From contig VZQC01013826.1 of assembly GCA_009823505.1 (NCBI GenBank), forward strand, positions 416,541 through 480,540: a DNA stretch of 64,000 nt, given 5' to 3'. The notes beneath the pieces were generated by a model that worked only from the letters and a program-made list of their open reading frames with translations, did no database searches and was not told the DNA's origin. The number at the start of each line of letters is the position of its first letter. Positions within the stretch are counted from its first letter, which is position 1. This document shows positions 52,205 through 62,369 of this stretch, one piece after another. The DNA comes from Rhizomys pruinosus. Lineage: Eukaryota > Chordata > Mammalia > Rodentia > Spalacidae. The position numbers and the translations under genes were made by a program.

Positions 52205-52325
52205 GGGGATACTAGGAAGAGGACGAATTAGAACATAGTGTATTGGCACATATGCATGAATGTGCCATAATGAAACCTATTACTTTGTGTACTAACCTAC
52301 AGAAAGGGGGAAAAAAAAAAAGAGG
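52205..52325. other. Anonymous sequence
   Basis: Nothing recognised right of the N. Confidence 0.3.
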
Positions 52326-52556
52326 GGGTCTAGGGGTGTAGGTATATTGATAGAGTGCTTGCCTACCATGTCCCAGGACCTAAGTTCCAACCCCAGGACT
52401 CCAAAAACTGGGCATGGTGCCACTTGCTTATAATGACAACATTCGAAAGGTGAAGGCAGGAGGGTCAGAAGTTCAAGATCATCCTCAGTAACAGTGTGAG
52501 TTTGAGGCCAACCTGGGCTATATGAGACTCTCTTAAAAAAAAAAAAAAAAAAAAAA
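52326..52556 (+). mobile_element. ID-B1 composite SINE
   Basis: ID-like head (tagggg tgtaggtatattga, gagtgcttgcctaccatg), then B1-like body (ctgggcatggtgccacttgc to gctatatgagactctcttaa) and a long A tail. Confidence 0.72.
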
Positions 52557-52574
52557 GAAAGGGGGTGGGAAGGA

Positions 52575-52615
<41 letters not shown>

Positions 52616-52625
52616 AGAGAGAGAA
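52575..52625. repeat. (GA)n microsatellite
   Basis: About 17 GA units, then agaggagagagag. Confidence 0.95.
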
Positions 52626-52627
52626 AA

Positions 52628-52742
52628 ATGGTGCAAGACACCCTTAATCCCAGCACTCAGGAGGCAGAGGCAGGTAGAGATTATCTGTGAGTTCTAGGTC
52701 AGCCTTGTCTAGGCGAGCCAGGGCTACAAAGAGAGAGAAAAA
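52628..52742 (+). mobile_element. B1 SINE with deletion
   Basis: atggtgcaagacacccttaa to gccagggctacaaagagaga. Confidence 0.8.
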
Positions 52743-52981
52743 AGAGCAGAAGGGAGACATGGTGGGAAAGAAAAGAAAGAAAAAGATAGTGTCTGCACAC
52801 ACACATCCCCATCATCGGGTCCCCAAGCACACACTTCCCTCTGGCCTCTGTTCTCCCAGTAGAACCTGTGTGTCTTGGGAGTTTCTGTCCCCTCAAGATG
52901 AAAAGGGACTTACAATTTTGTAACAAGATCTTAGCCAGTGAATATACTACATTGGAAGGGACAGTTTTGACTAGGCCCTCG
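52743..52981. other. Anonymous sequence
   Basis: Nothing recognised. Confidence 0.35.
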
Positions 52982-53038
52982 CCATTTAGGGATGTACCTT
53001 TGGGCCATGTGCTCACCCAAAGGTACATCCCTAAATGG
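52982..53038. repeat. Perfect 23-bp inverted repeat (hairpin)
   Basis: Arms at 52982-53004 and 53016-53038 are exact reverse complements (ccatttagggatgtaccttt ... and its complement); the loop is the 11 bases ccatgtgctca. Confidence 0.98.
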
Positions 53039-53740
53039 TGGGGTGTGGGGTTATGGTTAGGGTCAGCATCAAGCAGCAGAGCTGGACGGGGTGCACGACA
53101 CCCTGGATGCCCAAGTTGGAGGGCTAGTCTTGCAGGCACATCCTGCCCTTTGGTCACAGCTGCAGTCTGACTGAATCGCTGTTAATCAAATCCTCTTTTC
53201 CAGTAACTCACATGCCCACTGCGGAGCTAGGACGCTCCTGGAATGAGAAGTGGGTTTAGCCTCCGCCTGGGCACAAAGACAACTCAATTAGTTCAAGCCA
53301 GTGACTCTGGCTACACAGAAATGTCCCATTCCAACCGGGTCTGGCTCTCTATGTGTTCCTGTTTGTTTTTTTAAACTTCAGCTTGGGCTGTGACTCAGTG
53401 CGTGTAATTGAAGGCTTTTTCTGTGCCAGGCCTCCATCTACAGGGCTTAGTCCTGGTCTCCTCAGTTCCTGTTTCACTCCTCCTCAGGATCTGTTTGCGT
53501 CTTTCAGGGGAGTTTCTTCCTCTCCAGGAGTTCTGAAGAAAGCCCAGGCTGCTAGCACCTTGATTTTTCTAGACTAGAAGAAGTGCAGGCAAATTGATGC
53601 CGCTTGGAAGGACACGACAGCTCCCACCAGGTTCCTGACCCCCTCGCCCCAAATCTGTCTTTTCAGATTCCTAAATTCCTCGTCTCTTAATTCTCCTAGC
53701 TCTTTGGGCTTGTTCATCTAAGGTGTGAGTCAATAGCACT
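53039..53740. other. Anonymous low-repeat sequence
   Basis: About 700 bp without a recognised repeat or coding motif. Confidence 0.4.
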
Positions 53741-53905
53741 TTACTTTTTTTTTTTTTTTTGGTCTTTTGAGGAAAGGGGTTTCCTGTTGCCCAGCCGTCC
53801 TGGAAAACTCATTGTAGACCAGGATGGCCTTGAACTCACAAAGGACCCCCCCTGCCTCTGCCCTGAGTGCTATGCATTTAAAGGTGTGCCACCACATGCC
53901 CAGCA
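53741..53905 (-). mobile_element. B1 SINE with many small indels
   Basis: ggtcttttgaggaaaggggt to gccaccacatgcccagc; single-base gains and losses in homopolymers (ggaaaactc, gacccccc) are frequent. Confidence 0.85.
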
Positions 53906-54284
53906 AAAGCACTCTATTTTTACAAAGCCCTCAACTGTTGGCAGCCTACACCCACCGACCATGTTCCGTTCTTCTGGTGGGGAGCAGTGTGTAATGGAAG
54001 TGTGCATAGCCTGTTGCACATATGGGCTACCCTAAAGGACCCTGAAGATAGTTTTCTAGTGGATATTCATATCTCATCTCAATGCTGTACCCAACCTAGA
54101 ATTCAAACAGGTATTCGGGTGCCTTTGAGAAGCCTCAGGGCACAATGAACAGGTCTCACACTGACCAGGTGACTATGTTCCTTAGCACCAAGCTGCAGGA
54201 GAAGAAATATGGGATTGAGGCCCTATGTGGAACCAAGTTCAAGCTCCCTGGCTGCCAGAAGATCCACTTCTCAAATGAAGTGGA
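53906..54284. other. Anonymous sequence
   Basis: Nothing recognised. Confidence 0.3.
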
Positions 54285-54545
54285 CAGTTGGGGTGGAGAA
54301 TGGCTCGCGAATCAAATGCTTGCGTCTTGAGAAGACAACAGTTGGTTCTAGCCCACATTGCGCTAAAAACATCCTTAACTCCGTTCCAGGAGTATCCAAT
54401 GCCTTCTTCATACCTCCATCGGGACCTGCACAACACGGGTTGCATTGATCTACCAGGCAACACACTATATATCAAAAATAAAAAAAATAGTCTTCTTAAA
54501 AAGAAGTGGAGTAGTGTGGGCATGGAAGTGCATACCTTTAATTAA
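54285..54545 (+). mobile_element. B2 SINE with many indels, then a B1 head
   Basis: The B2 order is kept (gttggggtggagaatggctc, cttaactccgttccaggagt, gacctgcacaacacgggttg) but with many gains and losses. A B1 5' end (gtgtgggcatggaagtgcat) follows at 54510. Confidence 0.7.
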
Positions 54546-54735
54546 AAATGAATTTTTATTTTCTTATGAGTTACTGTCTGCTTGTAGGTTGGTGCAACCT
54601 GTGTCCTTGCAATGCTGCGGAGGTCAGAAAGGGTGTCAGATCTCCCTGAAACCTGGAAGCTTACACAGTTGAGTTCTTACTGCCCTGTGGGTTGCGGGGA
54701 ATTTGATCTGGGTCTCTGCAGAGCCAGTCGGTTGC
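54546..54735 (-). mobile_element. B2 SINE lacking its 5' end
   Basis: tttcttatgagttactgtct to gcagagccagtcggttgctc. Confidence 0.82.
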
Positions 54736-54739
54736 TCTT

Positions 54740-54975
54740 TTTTTGTTTTAATTTTATTTATTTCTGTATGTGTACAATTATGTCTGCATGCAGGTTTGTG
54801 CACCCTCGTGCAATCCGCGAGGTAGAAGAGGGTCTCGGCTTCCCCTTGGAACTGGACGTTCTCCTGGAATGGGAGTTTCAACAGTTCCGGCGCCATGTGG
54901 GTGCTGGGGGCTTGAACCGGGTCCTCTGTAAGAGCGTGTCGGCGCTCTTAACCGTCTGGGCATCTCCCACCCCCA
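54740..54975 (-). mobile_element. B2 SINE with internal duplication
   Basis: ttatttctgtatgtgtacaa to gtctgggcatctcccacccc. Carries the ctggaactggacgttctcct / ggaatgggagttt duplication. Confidence 0.85.
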
Positions 54976-55125
54976 GCTAGTTTTTTTCATGTGCTGCTGT
55001 GTAACACTGAGCCATTCTCCAGCCCCTAATAAAAACTTTTCACTATATAACCAGGGCGGGTCTTGAACTCACAGAGACCTGCCTGCCTCTGCTTCATGAG
55101 TGCTGGGGTTAAAGGCCTAAAAATA
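54976..55125 (-). mobile_element. ID/B2 end and B1 SINE fragment
   Basis: cactgagccattctccagcc near 55005, then a 3'-truncated reverse B1 (ctatataaccagggcgggtc to ctggggttaaaggcc). Confidence 0.65.
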
Positions 55126-55204
55126 ATAAAAATTTTTTTTTAATCTTTGTAATGTATAATGTAGCTGTTCACCGAGGAAGTTAGACCATAAGATAATTAT
55201 TTTT

Positions 55205-55350
55205 TAATCTTTTCGAGACAGGGTCTCCCTGTAGCCCCAGCTGTCCTGGAACTCACTCTGTAGACCAGGCTGGCCTTGAACTCACAAAGATCCACCTGCC
55301 TCTGCCTCCCAAGTGCTAGGATTAAAGGCGTGTGCCACCATGCCCAGCCT
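55205..55350 (-). mobile_element. B1 SINE, well preserved
   Basis: atcttttcgagacagggtct to gtgccaccatgcccagcc, almost free of indels, unlike its neighbours. Confidence 0.94.
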
Positions 55351-55733
55351 GATAAATGTTATTTCTTACTTTGGTACCTGCCTACTTATCCAGCCAAGAG
55401 GAACGCTGTCTTTCTTTGCTTCTAGATTATCCTATGTCCCCTCCCCTTCCACTGATGCTGAAGATCCCCACCCCCTCCAACTTTCACCCTGCCAAAGCAT
55501 CAGGTGTCTCCAGTCTCAAGCCCCTATCCCCAACCCCAGCCCTGGGCTCACCAATCACTCAGGCAACAAATATGTAGTGAGCACCTATGCTGTGCCTCAC
55601 TACAGCATAGTATTTAGACAGCACAGGTATTTAGAAGACAGGACAAAGAGACACTCTGCTTCAAAGACTCTCCAGGAAGCAGGGTCCTCCCTTTAGCACC
55701 TGTCTGAGAAAAATGCTTTTCTTCAGAGTCCAG
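55351..55733. other. Anonymous sequence
   Basis: Faint MIR-like phrase (atgtagtgagcacctatgct) near 55570; otherwise unrecognised. Confidence 0.35.
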
Positions 55734-55817
55734 TTCTCAATGTAGTCCTGGGGATTAAACTCAGGGCCTTGCACATGCTAGGCAAGCACTCTACTAAGCC
55801 ATTACATTCCCAGCCTT
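55734..55817 (-). mobile_element. ID SINE
   Basis: ggggattaaactcagggcct and acatgctaggcaagcactct. Confidence 0.75.
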
Positions 55818-55844
55818 TGTTGTTCTCGCTGTTGTTGTCCTTGT

Positions 55845-56065
55845 TGTTGTTTTTTAGCCAGGGAAACCCAAGCTGGACTTCAACTCCATGTGTCGCCAAG
55901 GATGACCTTAACGACTGATCCTCCAGGCTCCACCTACCAAGTGCTGAGATTACAGACATGCAGCCACCACCCCTGTTTCATGGGGTGCTGGGAATCGAAC
56001 GCAGAGCTTCATGCATGTTAGGCAAGTACTCTACCAGCTGAGCCACACCCCCACCATCCGCAGCC
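55845..56065 (-). mobile_element. B1-ID composite SINE
   Basis: B1-like tttttagccagggaaaccca to gagattacagacatgcagcc, then ID gtgctgggaatcgaacgcag to gctgagccacacccccacc. Confidence 0.72.
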
Positions 56066-56281
56066 CTATTTTAAATCTTTTCAATATAAGCTACGTCTGT
56101 TCACTGAGGTAACATTAGTCCATAATTACTATATGAAAGCTAGATGCTATTTCTTAAACTCAAAATCATTCATACCTCTATCTCTCTTCCTATTCCCTGC
56201 CCACCTCCAATATTTTTTGGCTTTTAGTGTATTTCCTTGTAGACATTTTTCTTTTATTGTTTCTGAAATTTTTAAATTAAT
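56066..56281. other. Anonymous sequence
   Basis: Nothing recognised. Confidence 0.3.
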
Positions 56282-56515
56282 TTTATTTATTTATTTTTTA
56301 TGTGTATGAATGTATTATCTGCATGTAGGTCTGTGCACCCATGTCGTGCAATGCCACGGAGGTCAGAAGAGGGTGTTGGATTCCCCTGGAACTGGAGTTC
56401 TCCTGGAATTGGAGTTACAGACAGTTCTCAGCTACCATGTGGGTGCTGGGGATCGAACCCGGGTCCTCTGCAAGAGCGGTCAGTGGTCTTAACTGCTAGG
56501 CCATCCTTCCAGCCC
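56282..56515 (-). mobile_element. B2 SINE with internal duplication
   Basis: ttttttatgtgtatgaatgt to ccatccttccagcccc; 17-bp repeat at 56383-56399 and 56400-56416. Confidence 0.95.
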
Positions 56516-56564
56516 CTGAAATTGTTTTTTTAAACATTAAATTCTTTTTTCTTTTTTAAAAATT

Positions 56565-56808
56565 TTTTAAAATTTATTTATTATTTTTGTATGTGTATGA
56601 GTGTACTGTCTGCATGTAGGTTTGTGCACCCATGTCGTGCAATGCTGCGGAGGTCAGAAGAGGGTCTCGGATTCCCCTGGAACTGGAGTTCTCCTGGAAT
56701 TGGAGTTTCAGACGGTTCTTGGCTGCCATGTGGGTGCTGGGGATCAAACCCGGGTCCTCTGCAAGAGCAGTCGGTGCTCTTAACCACTAAGCTATCTCTC
56801 CAGCCCCT
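56565..56808 (-). mobile_element. B2 SINE with internal duplication
   Basis: tttttgtatgtgtatgagtg to ctatctctccagcccc; the 17-bp repeat spans 56674-56707. Confidence 0.95.
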
Positions 56809-56811
56809 AAA

Positions 56812-57020
56812 TAATTTTTTTTATGTGTATGAGTGTACTATCTGCATGTAGGTTGGCGCACCCGTGTCGTGCAATGCTGAGGTCAGAAGAGGGTGTCAGA
56901 TTCCCCTGGAACTGGAGTTAAAGACAGTTCTTAGCTGCCATGTGGATGCTGAGAATCGAACCTGGGTCCTCTGCAAGAGCAGTTGGCGCTCTTAACCGCT
57001 GAGCCATCTCTCCAGCCCCT
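56812..57020 (-). mobile_element. B2 SINE without the duplication
   Basis: ttttttatgtgtatgagtgt to ccatctctccagcccc; third same-strand B2 in a row, of the simple form. Confidence 0.95.
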
Positions 57021-57057
57021 GAAATTGTTTTTTAAACACTGCCAATAAGTCTTCATC

Positions 57058-57212
57058 CTTTTTTTTTTTTCAAGACAGGGTCTCCCTGTAGCCCCAGCTG
57101 CCCTAGAACTTGCTCTGTAGACCAGGCTGGCTTTGAACTCACAGAGATCTGCCTGCCTCTGCCTCTGCCTCCCAAGTGCTAGGATTAAAGGCTCGTGCCA
57201 CCTCCCCCAGCT
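57058..57212 (-). mobile_element. B1 SINE
   Basis: tttcaagacagggtctccct to gtgccacctcccccagc, with gcctctgcctctgcctcc expanded. Confidence 0.92.
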
Positions 57213-57244
57213 TTCATACTTTTTTTTCTAAATTTACATTCTTT

Positions 57245-57502
57245 ATTTTCCAGGCGTGGTAGCACACACTTTTTTTTTTTACATTTTTTTTCTTTACTTT
57301 TTATTCATGTGTATTTATGTATTGTGTGCACATATGCAAGTGCACCCACGTTGTGCAATGCCTGAGGAGGACAGAAAGGGTGTTAGTCCCCTTATACTTA
57401 GTACAGAAAGTTTTAGCTCCATGTGGGTGCTGAGATTGAATCCAGGGCCTTTTGATAAAACAACCAGTGCTCTTAATACACTGAGCCATTCTACCACCAT
57501 TC
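57245..57502 (-). mobile_element. B2 SINE next to a B1 head
   Basis: A plus-oriented B1 5' end (ccaggcgtggtagcacacac) at 57251 abuts the tail of a reversed B2 (tatttatgtattgtgtgcac to tgagccattctaccacc). Confidence 0.82.
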
Positions 57503-57529
57503 ATTTTCTTTAATATAAATTTTTTTTTT

Positions 57530-57722
57530 TTTATATTTGCATTTTTCTTTTTTTTTTCTTTCTTCCTTTTTTTTTTTTTTTTTTTTTTGAGCAGGGTCTC
57601 CTCTAACCCTAGCTGGCCTGCGAGCTCAACTCTGTAGACCAGGAGTGGCCTTGAGCTCACAGAGATCCGCCTCCTCTGCTCCTGAGTGTTAGGATTAAAG
57701 GGTCGCCCAACACGCCCAGCTT
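57530..57722 (-). mobile_element. B1 SINE with many indels
   Basis: T-rich tail, gagcagggtctcctctaacc to gcccaacacgcccagc. Confidence 0.83.
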
Positions 57723-57734
57723 AAAAACATTTCT

Positions 57735-57822
57735 TTAGCTGCCAGTGGGTCTGAGGTTGAAACCTGGTCTCTGCAAGAGAGTTTGGCGATCTTTAACACT
57801 TGAGCCATCTCCCTCCGCCCCC
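57735..57822 (-). mobile_element. B2 SINE 5' fragment
   Basis: gctgccagtgggtctgaggt to tgagccatctccctccgccc, with indels. Confidence 0.78.
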
Positions 57823-57829
57823 TTAAAAT

Positions 57830-60115
57830 GTTTTGATGCATGAAGTTTACTGTTCGATTTTTGGGCAAGACGCTTACTGTTCAGTAAGTTCTTTGACCCA
57901 GTCTTCTTCATTGTTATTCCTTCCAATTTGATATGCTCCAAAATATTTGCACACCACACACAGCACCACCACACACACACACATATATATATACCACATA
58001 TATACCAAAATTATTATGTCTGAAAATAAACTATACATTAATTCCAAAACATGTTTAGGGATTCACATTTTGACAGTAGAGTTGTATGCAGGTAAAGAAA
58101 AAATATTACTTTACATTATTACATTTCATAGCCTGTTGAGGAGTAACAACAGGTATTATATTTACTTAGAAAAGAAAGAAAAAAGAATTATTCAGTTTGC
58201 CTTACAAATAGAGATTTGGTGCTAGGATCCACAAATGAGAGACACCATAGGTTTAGTTTTTCTGGGACTGTGTTACTTCACTTAGCATAATGGCTTCTAG
58301 TTCTATCCATTTACCTGCAAAGTTCATGATGTCATCTTTCTTTACTACTCCATAGAAGAATTCCACTGTGTAGATGTACCACATTTTCTTTATCCACTTG
58401 TCAGTTGAGGGACACTTGGGTTGGTTCCAGTTCTTTGCTATTGTGAAGAGAACTGCAAATAAACATAGATGTACATGTATCTCTGCAGTAGGATGAGTCT
58501 TGTGGGTATATACGAGGAGTGGTATGACTGGGTCAGGTGGTAGGCTCATTTTGAGCCTTTTAAGGGTTCTCCACACTGCTTTCCACAGGGGTTGTACCAG
58601 TTTACATTCCCACCAGCAGTGGATGTGTGTTCCCCTTTCCCCACAACCTTTCCAGCATTTGGTATCCTTTGTTTTCTTGATCATAGACAGCCGTACCAGA
58701 GTAAGATGAAATATTAAAGTGGTTTTAATTTGCATTTCCTTAATTATTAGCAATGTTTCTCAGCTGTCTTTACTTTTTCATTTGTGAAGTCTCTGTTCAT
58801 CTCTTTACTCCATCTTTTAGTAGGACATTTGTTTTCTTGCTCCTTTGTTTTTTTGAGTAGTTTATATATTCTGGATGTTAATCCTCTGTCAGATGTATCA
58901 GCGGTGAAGGTTTCCTCCCACTCTGTGGGTTTTCTCTTCACTTTCTTGATTGTTTCATTTACTGTACAGAAGCTTTTGAGTTTAATAAGGTCCCACTGCA
59001 ATTGTTGACCTTATTTCCTGCGGAGCTACTGTCTAATTTAGAAAGTCTTATCTTAGCCTATGTCTTATAGGTTACTGCCATATTATTTTCAAAGTTTTGG
59101 GTTTCACATTGAGGTCTTTGATCCATTTGGAGTTTATTTTTGTACAGGGTGAGAAGTAGGGGTTTAATTTTATTCTTCTAGAAATTGTGATCCAGTTTTG
59201 CCAACACCATTTGCTGAATATGCTGTCTTTCCTCCACTGAGACTTCTTGGCCGCTTTGTCAAATATGATGTGACTGAAATTGCATGTGCTCAATTTTGTT
59301 CTATTGATTTACAGGTCTGTTTTTGTGCCAATACCAGACTGTTTTTATGACTATAGTCCTGTAATATAGTTTGAAGTCTGGTATAGAGCAATCCCTCCTG
59401 CATTGCTCTTTTTGCTCAGGGTTGCTTTGGCTATTCAGGGACTTTAGGATTTTTTTTTCTAGGTCTATAAAGTTCATGAAGATTTTAATTGGGGTTGCAT
59501 TGAATCTGTATAGTACTTCAGGCAAGATGGTCATTTTTACTATATTAATTCTTCCAATCCATGAGCATGGGAAGTCCTTTTCTGGCATCTTTTTCAATCT
59601 CCTTCTTCAGGGATTTAAATATTTCATTGTAGAGATTTTTAGTGTCTTTGATCAGGTTTGTTCCTAGATTTATTTTTTTTTTAGGCTATTGGGAATGGGA
59701 AGGTCTCCTTGTATTCCTTCTCCAATTGCTTGTTATAGAAAGGCTACCAATTTTTCTATATTAATTTTGTATCCTGTCAGTTTACTGGAACTGTTAATCA
59801 CTTCTAGAAGTTTTCTGGTGGAGTTTTTGGGGTCCCTTAGGTAAACTATCATGTCATCTGCAAAAAGGGATAGTTTGACCTCCTCTATTCCAATTAGTAC
59901 TCCTTTAATTTCCTTTTCTTGTCTTATTGCTCTATCGAGCATTTCAAGCACTATATTGAAAAGGAGTGGAGATAAGGGGCAGCCTTTCTGGGTTCCTGAC
60001 TTTAAGGGGAATGCTTCTGGTTTTCCCCCATTAAGAATAATGTTGGCTGTGGGTTTGTTGTATATAGCTTAAAATTATGTTGAGGAATTATCCCTCTAGT
60101 CCAATTCCCTCTAAG
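57830..60115 (-). mobile_element. 5'-truncated LINE-1: ORF2 from reverse transcriptase palm to 3'UTR
   Basis: ORF2p makes the target-primed cDNA of LINE-1. The minus strand reads, in broken frames: the palm motif [12 protein letters not shown] (about 59880), [20 protein letters not shown] (about 59400), [20 protein letters not shown] (about 59150) and the cysteine/histidine region CWKGCGERGTHIHCWWECKL (58680-58620). The 166-codon frame ends at 58253, followed by a 3'UTR containing CA/TA repeats near 57970. Endonuclease and ORF1 are absent. Frameshifts and stops make it inactive. Confidence 0.93.
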
Positions 60116-60149
60116 ACTTTAAACTTATTTAACTTATTTATTCATTTAG

Positions 60150-60336
60150 CAAATATTTCCTTGGCTTTTTAAATTTTTTTAATTGGCAAAATTGGGTATA
60201 TTTATACTGTACAATATGCTTCTTGGAATATGCATGCATTATGGACTAGTTAAATCAAGCCAATTAGCATGATTACCTCATATGCTTATCACTGATTTAT
60301 GCTAGGAAGATCTCAACCCTGCTCTCTAGTGATTGT
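60150..60336 (+). mobile_element. Ancient L1M-type 3'UTR, left part
   Basis: tatttatactgtacaatatg, tgcatgcattatggactagt and taaatcaagccaattagcat follow the conserved 3' end of old mammalian L1. The continuation lies at 61938. Confidence 0.65.
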
Positions 60337-60715
60337 ATTAGTTATTTTTCTGTTGCTGTCATAAAATACCACAACCAAGGCAACTTATAGAAGAAAGAGT
60401 TCATTTGGCTTAAGGGTTCCAGAGGGTAAGAGTCCATCACGGTGGGGAGGCATGGCGGTGAGAGGTGGGCAAGATGGCAGGAGACAGAAACCAAGAACTC
60501 ACATCGTCAACCGCAAACACGAAGCACAGAGCAAAGAGCAAACTGGTGATGGGACGAGGCCATGAACTCTCAAGGTTGCCTGCAGAGATGTGCATGCTCC
60601 AGCAAGGCCGCACCTCCTAAAGGTTCCAGGACCTCCCCAAGCAGTGCCACCAACTACCAAGTAAGTATTCAGATACTGGAGCCTGTGGGGGACACTTCTC
60701 ATTCAAACCATTACA
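60337..60715 (+). mobile_element. Rodent hAT-type element
   Basis: gtattagttatttttctgtt, aacttatagaagaaagagtt, aaggccgcacctcctaaagg and gggggacacttctcattcaa. It splits the L1M sequence. Confidence 0.75.
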
Positions 60716-60858
60716 ACAAACAGTTTTCTAATTTATTTATCTTTATTATTGTGCTGACAGTTATAATATGAGATATTTAGAATTTATCATCTAAATTCAC
60801 ACTTTTCATTTTTATTATTAAGGTATACCAATTGTGCAAATAATGGGTTTCATTGTGT
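60716..60858. other. Anonymous AT-rich sequence
   Basis: Possibly more L1M 3'UTR (ataccaattgtgcaaataat) but not secure. Confidence 0.35.
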
Positions 60859-61006
60859 CTTTTTTTTTTTTTTTTTTTTTGTATCCCTGTAAACCCACTG
60901 GTGGAACTTCTCTATTGTAGACCAGGCTGCCCTTGAACTCACAGAAATCTGCCTGCCTTTGCTTCCTGAGTGCTGGGATTAAAGATGTGTGCCACCATGC
61001 CTGGCT
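60859..61006 (-). mobile_element. B1 SINE
   Basis: T tail, ttgtatccctgtaaacccac to gtgccaccatgcctggc. Confidence 0.88.
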
Positions 61007-61015
61007 TAGTACTTT

Positions 61016-61426
61016 TTTTTTGGTCTTTTTGAGACAGGGTCTCTGTGTAGCCCCAGCTGTCCTGGAACTCACTCTGTAGACCAGGCTGGCCTTGAACTCA
61101 CAAAGATCTGCCTGCCTCTGCCTCCTGAGTGCTAGGATTAAAGACGTGCACCACGGGGGGCTGGAGAGATGGCCTAGCGGTTAAGAGCGCCGACCGCTCT
61201 TGCAGAGGACCCGGGTTCGATCCCCAGCACCCACATGGCGGCTGAGAACCGTCCAAAACTCCTATTCCAGGAGAACTCCAGTTCCAGGGGAATCCGAGAC
61301 CCTCTTCTGACCTCCGTGGCATTGCACGACACGGGTGCACAGACCTGCATGCAGACAGTACATTCATACACATACAAAAATAAATAAAAATTAAAAAAAA
61401 AAGACGTGCACCACTACGCCCGGCTA
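61016..61426 (-). mobile_element. B1 SINE split by a B2
   Basis: Left part 61016-61154 (ggtctttttgagacagggtc to aagacgtgcaccac), right part 61401-61426 (aagacgtgcaccactacgcc). Confidence 0.93.
61157..61400 (+). mobile_element. Young B2 SINE with 14-bp target-site duplication
   Basis: Starts ggggctggagagatggccta and ends in an A-rich tail. Flanks aagacgtgcaccac at 61141-61154 and 61401-61414 are identical. The RNA polymerase III boxes look intact (tggcctagcggttaag and gggttcgatcccc), and the 17-bp internal duplication is at 61257-61290. Confidence 0.96.
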
Positions 61427-61444
61427 GTACTTATTTTCTAATGA

Positions 61445-61660
61445 TTTAATTTGCTATTTTTATTTCGTGCATATGGGTGTTCTGCCTGCATGTATGCAAG
61501 TTCACCACAGGCATGTAATACCCACAGAGGCCAGAAGAGGTCATAGGATCCCCTGAAACTGGATTTGCCTTGGAAGTTAGCTACTACATGGCTGCTGGAA
61601 ACCTAACTCCGGTCCACTGAAAGAGCAGCCAGTGCTAACCACTGAGCAATCTCTCTAGCT
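61445..61660 (-). mobile_element. B2 SINE, old
   Basis: ttatttcgtgcatatgggtg to gagcaatctctctagct. Confidence 0.85.
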
Positions 61661-61667
61661 CTTAAGA

Positions 61668-61864
61668 TTTATTTTTATTTTTAATTATGTGTATGTGTGG
61701 GTATGTGTGCTTGAGCGCTTGAGGAGCCAGAAAAGGGTGTTAAATACCCTGATGCTGAAGTTACAGGTAGCTGTGAGCTGCCATGTATGGGTGCTTGGAA
61801 CTAAACCTGGGTCCTCTGCAAGAGCAGTACGCATTCTTAACCACTGAGCCATCTCTCTAGCCCC
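61668..61864 (-). mobile_element. B2 SINE
   Basis: tttttaattatgtgtatgtg to ccatctctctagcccc. Confidence 0.88.
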
Positions 61865-61865
61865 T

Positions 61866-61937
61866 TGACCTTCTGATATTCCTGCCTCTACTCCCTATGT
61901 GCTAGGATTATAGGTCTTTCATCACCATCCCTAGCTC
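61866..61937 (-). mobile_element. B1 SINE 5' fragment
   Basis: ctgcctctactccctatgtg and gctaggattataggtctttc. Confidence 0.6.
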
Positions 61938-62010
61938 TCTTAGCAATCTTCAAGTATATAATATACTGTTGCTAATTATGGTGTTCATACCACCAAGCTA
62001 CATCTGTAGG
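61938..62010 (+). mobile_element. Ancient L1M-type 3'UTR, right part
   Basis: tcttagcaatcttcaagtat and atactgttgctaattatggt resume the sequence broken at 60336. Confidence 0.6.
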
Positions 62011-62013
62011 CCC

Positions 62014-62075
62014 AGCATGATATATGCTATTAAGTGCCACCATATGCCAGGCACTGGGCTAGATGCCAGGGATGC
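62014..62075 (+). mobile_element. MIR-like ancient SINE fragment
   Basis: gtgccaccatatgccaggca and ctgggctagatgccaggg resemble the MIR core. Confidence 0.4.
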
Positions 62076-62369
62076 AAAGAGCACAGACCAATGGCAGAAA
62101 CAGAGCAAGGACTCTCAACTGTGACTGTTCTAATGAACCAAAGTTAAGGGACGCAGAGGAGGGAATGATGGGGTATGGGATTTGTGGGGATACAGGGGAA
62201 AAGTACATTTAGCAATTGCAGATGCAGAGCAGCTAAGTAGGTCTGGGTTCTTTTGGAACCAATGTTTCAAATTTAAGTTCATTAACGTCTTGTAAGCAGG
62301 AAATAGGTTGTCACTTGGGATCTTCTGATACTTGTGAAAGTAATACCTCACGTGGCATTTTATAGATTA
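62076..62369. other. Anonymous sequence
   Basis: Nothing recognised. Confidence 0.35.

Noticed and set aside
52699..53157. 152-codon minus frame
   Set aside because: Begins in the anonymous region with the hairpin and ends in a B1; no recognisable domain.
61157..61400. tRNA-like boxes in B2 elements as a tRNA gene
   Set aside because: The A and B boxes belong to the tRNA-derived SINE head; no complete cloverleaf and a SINE body follows.
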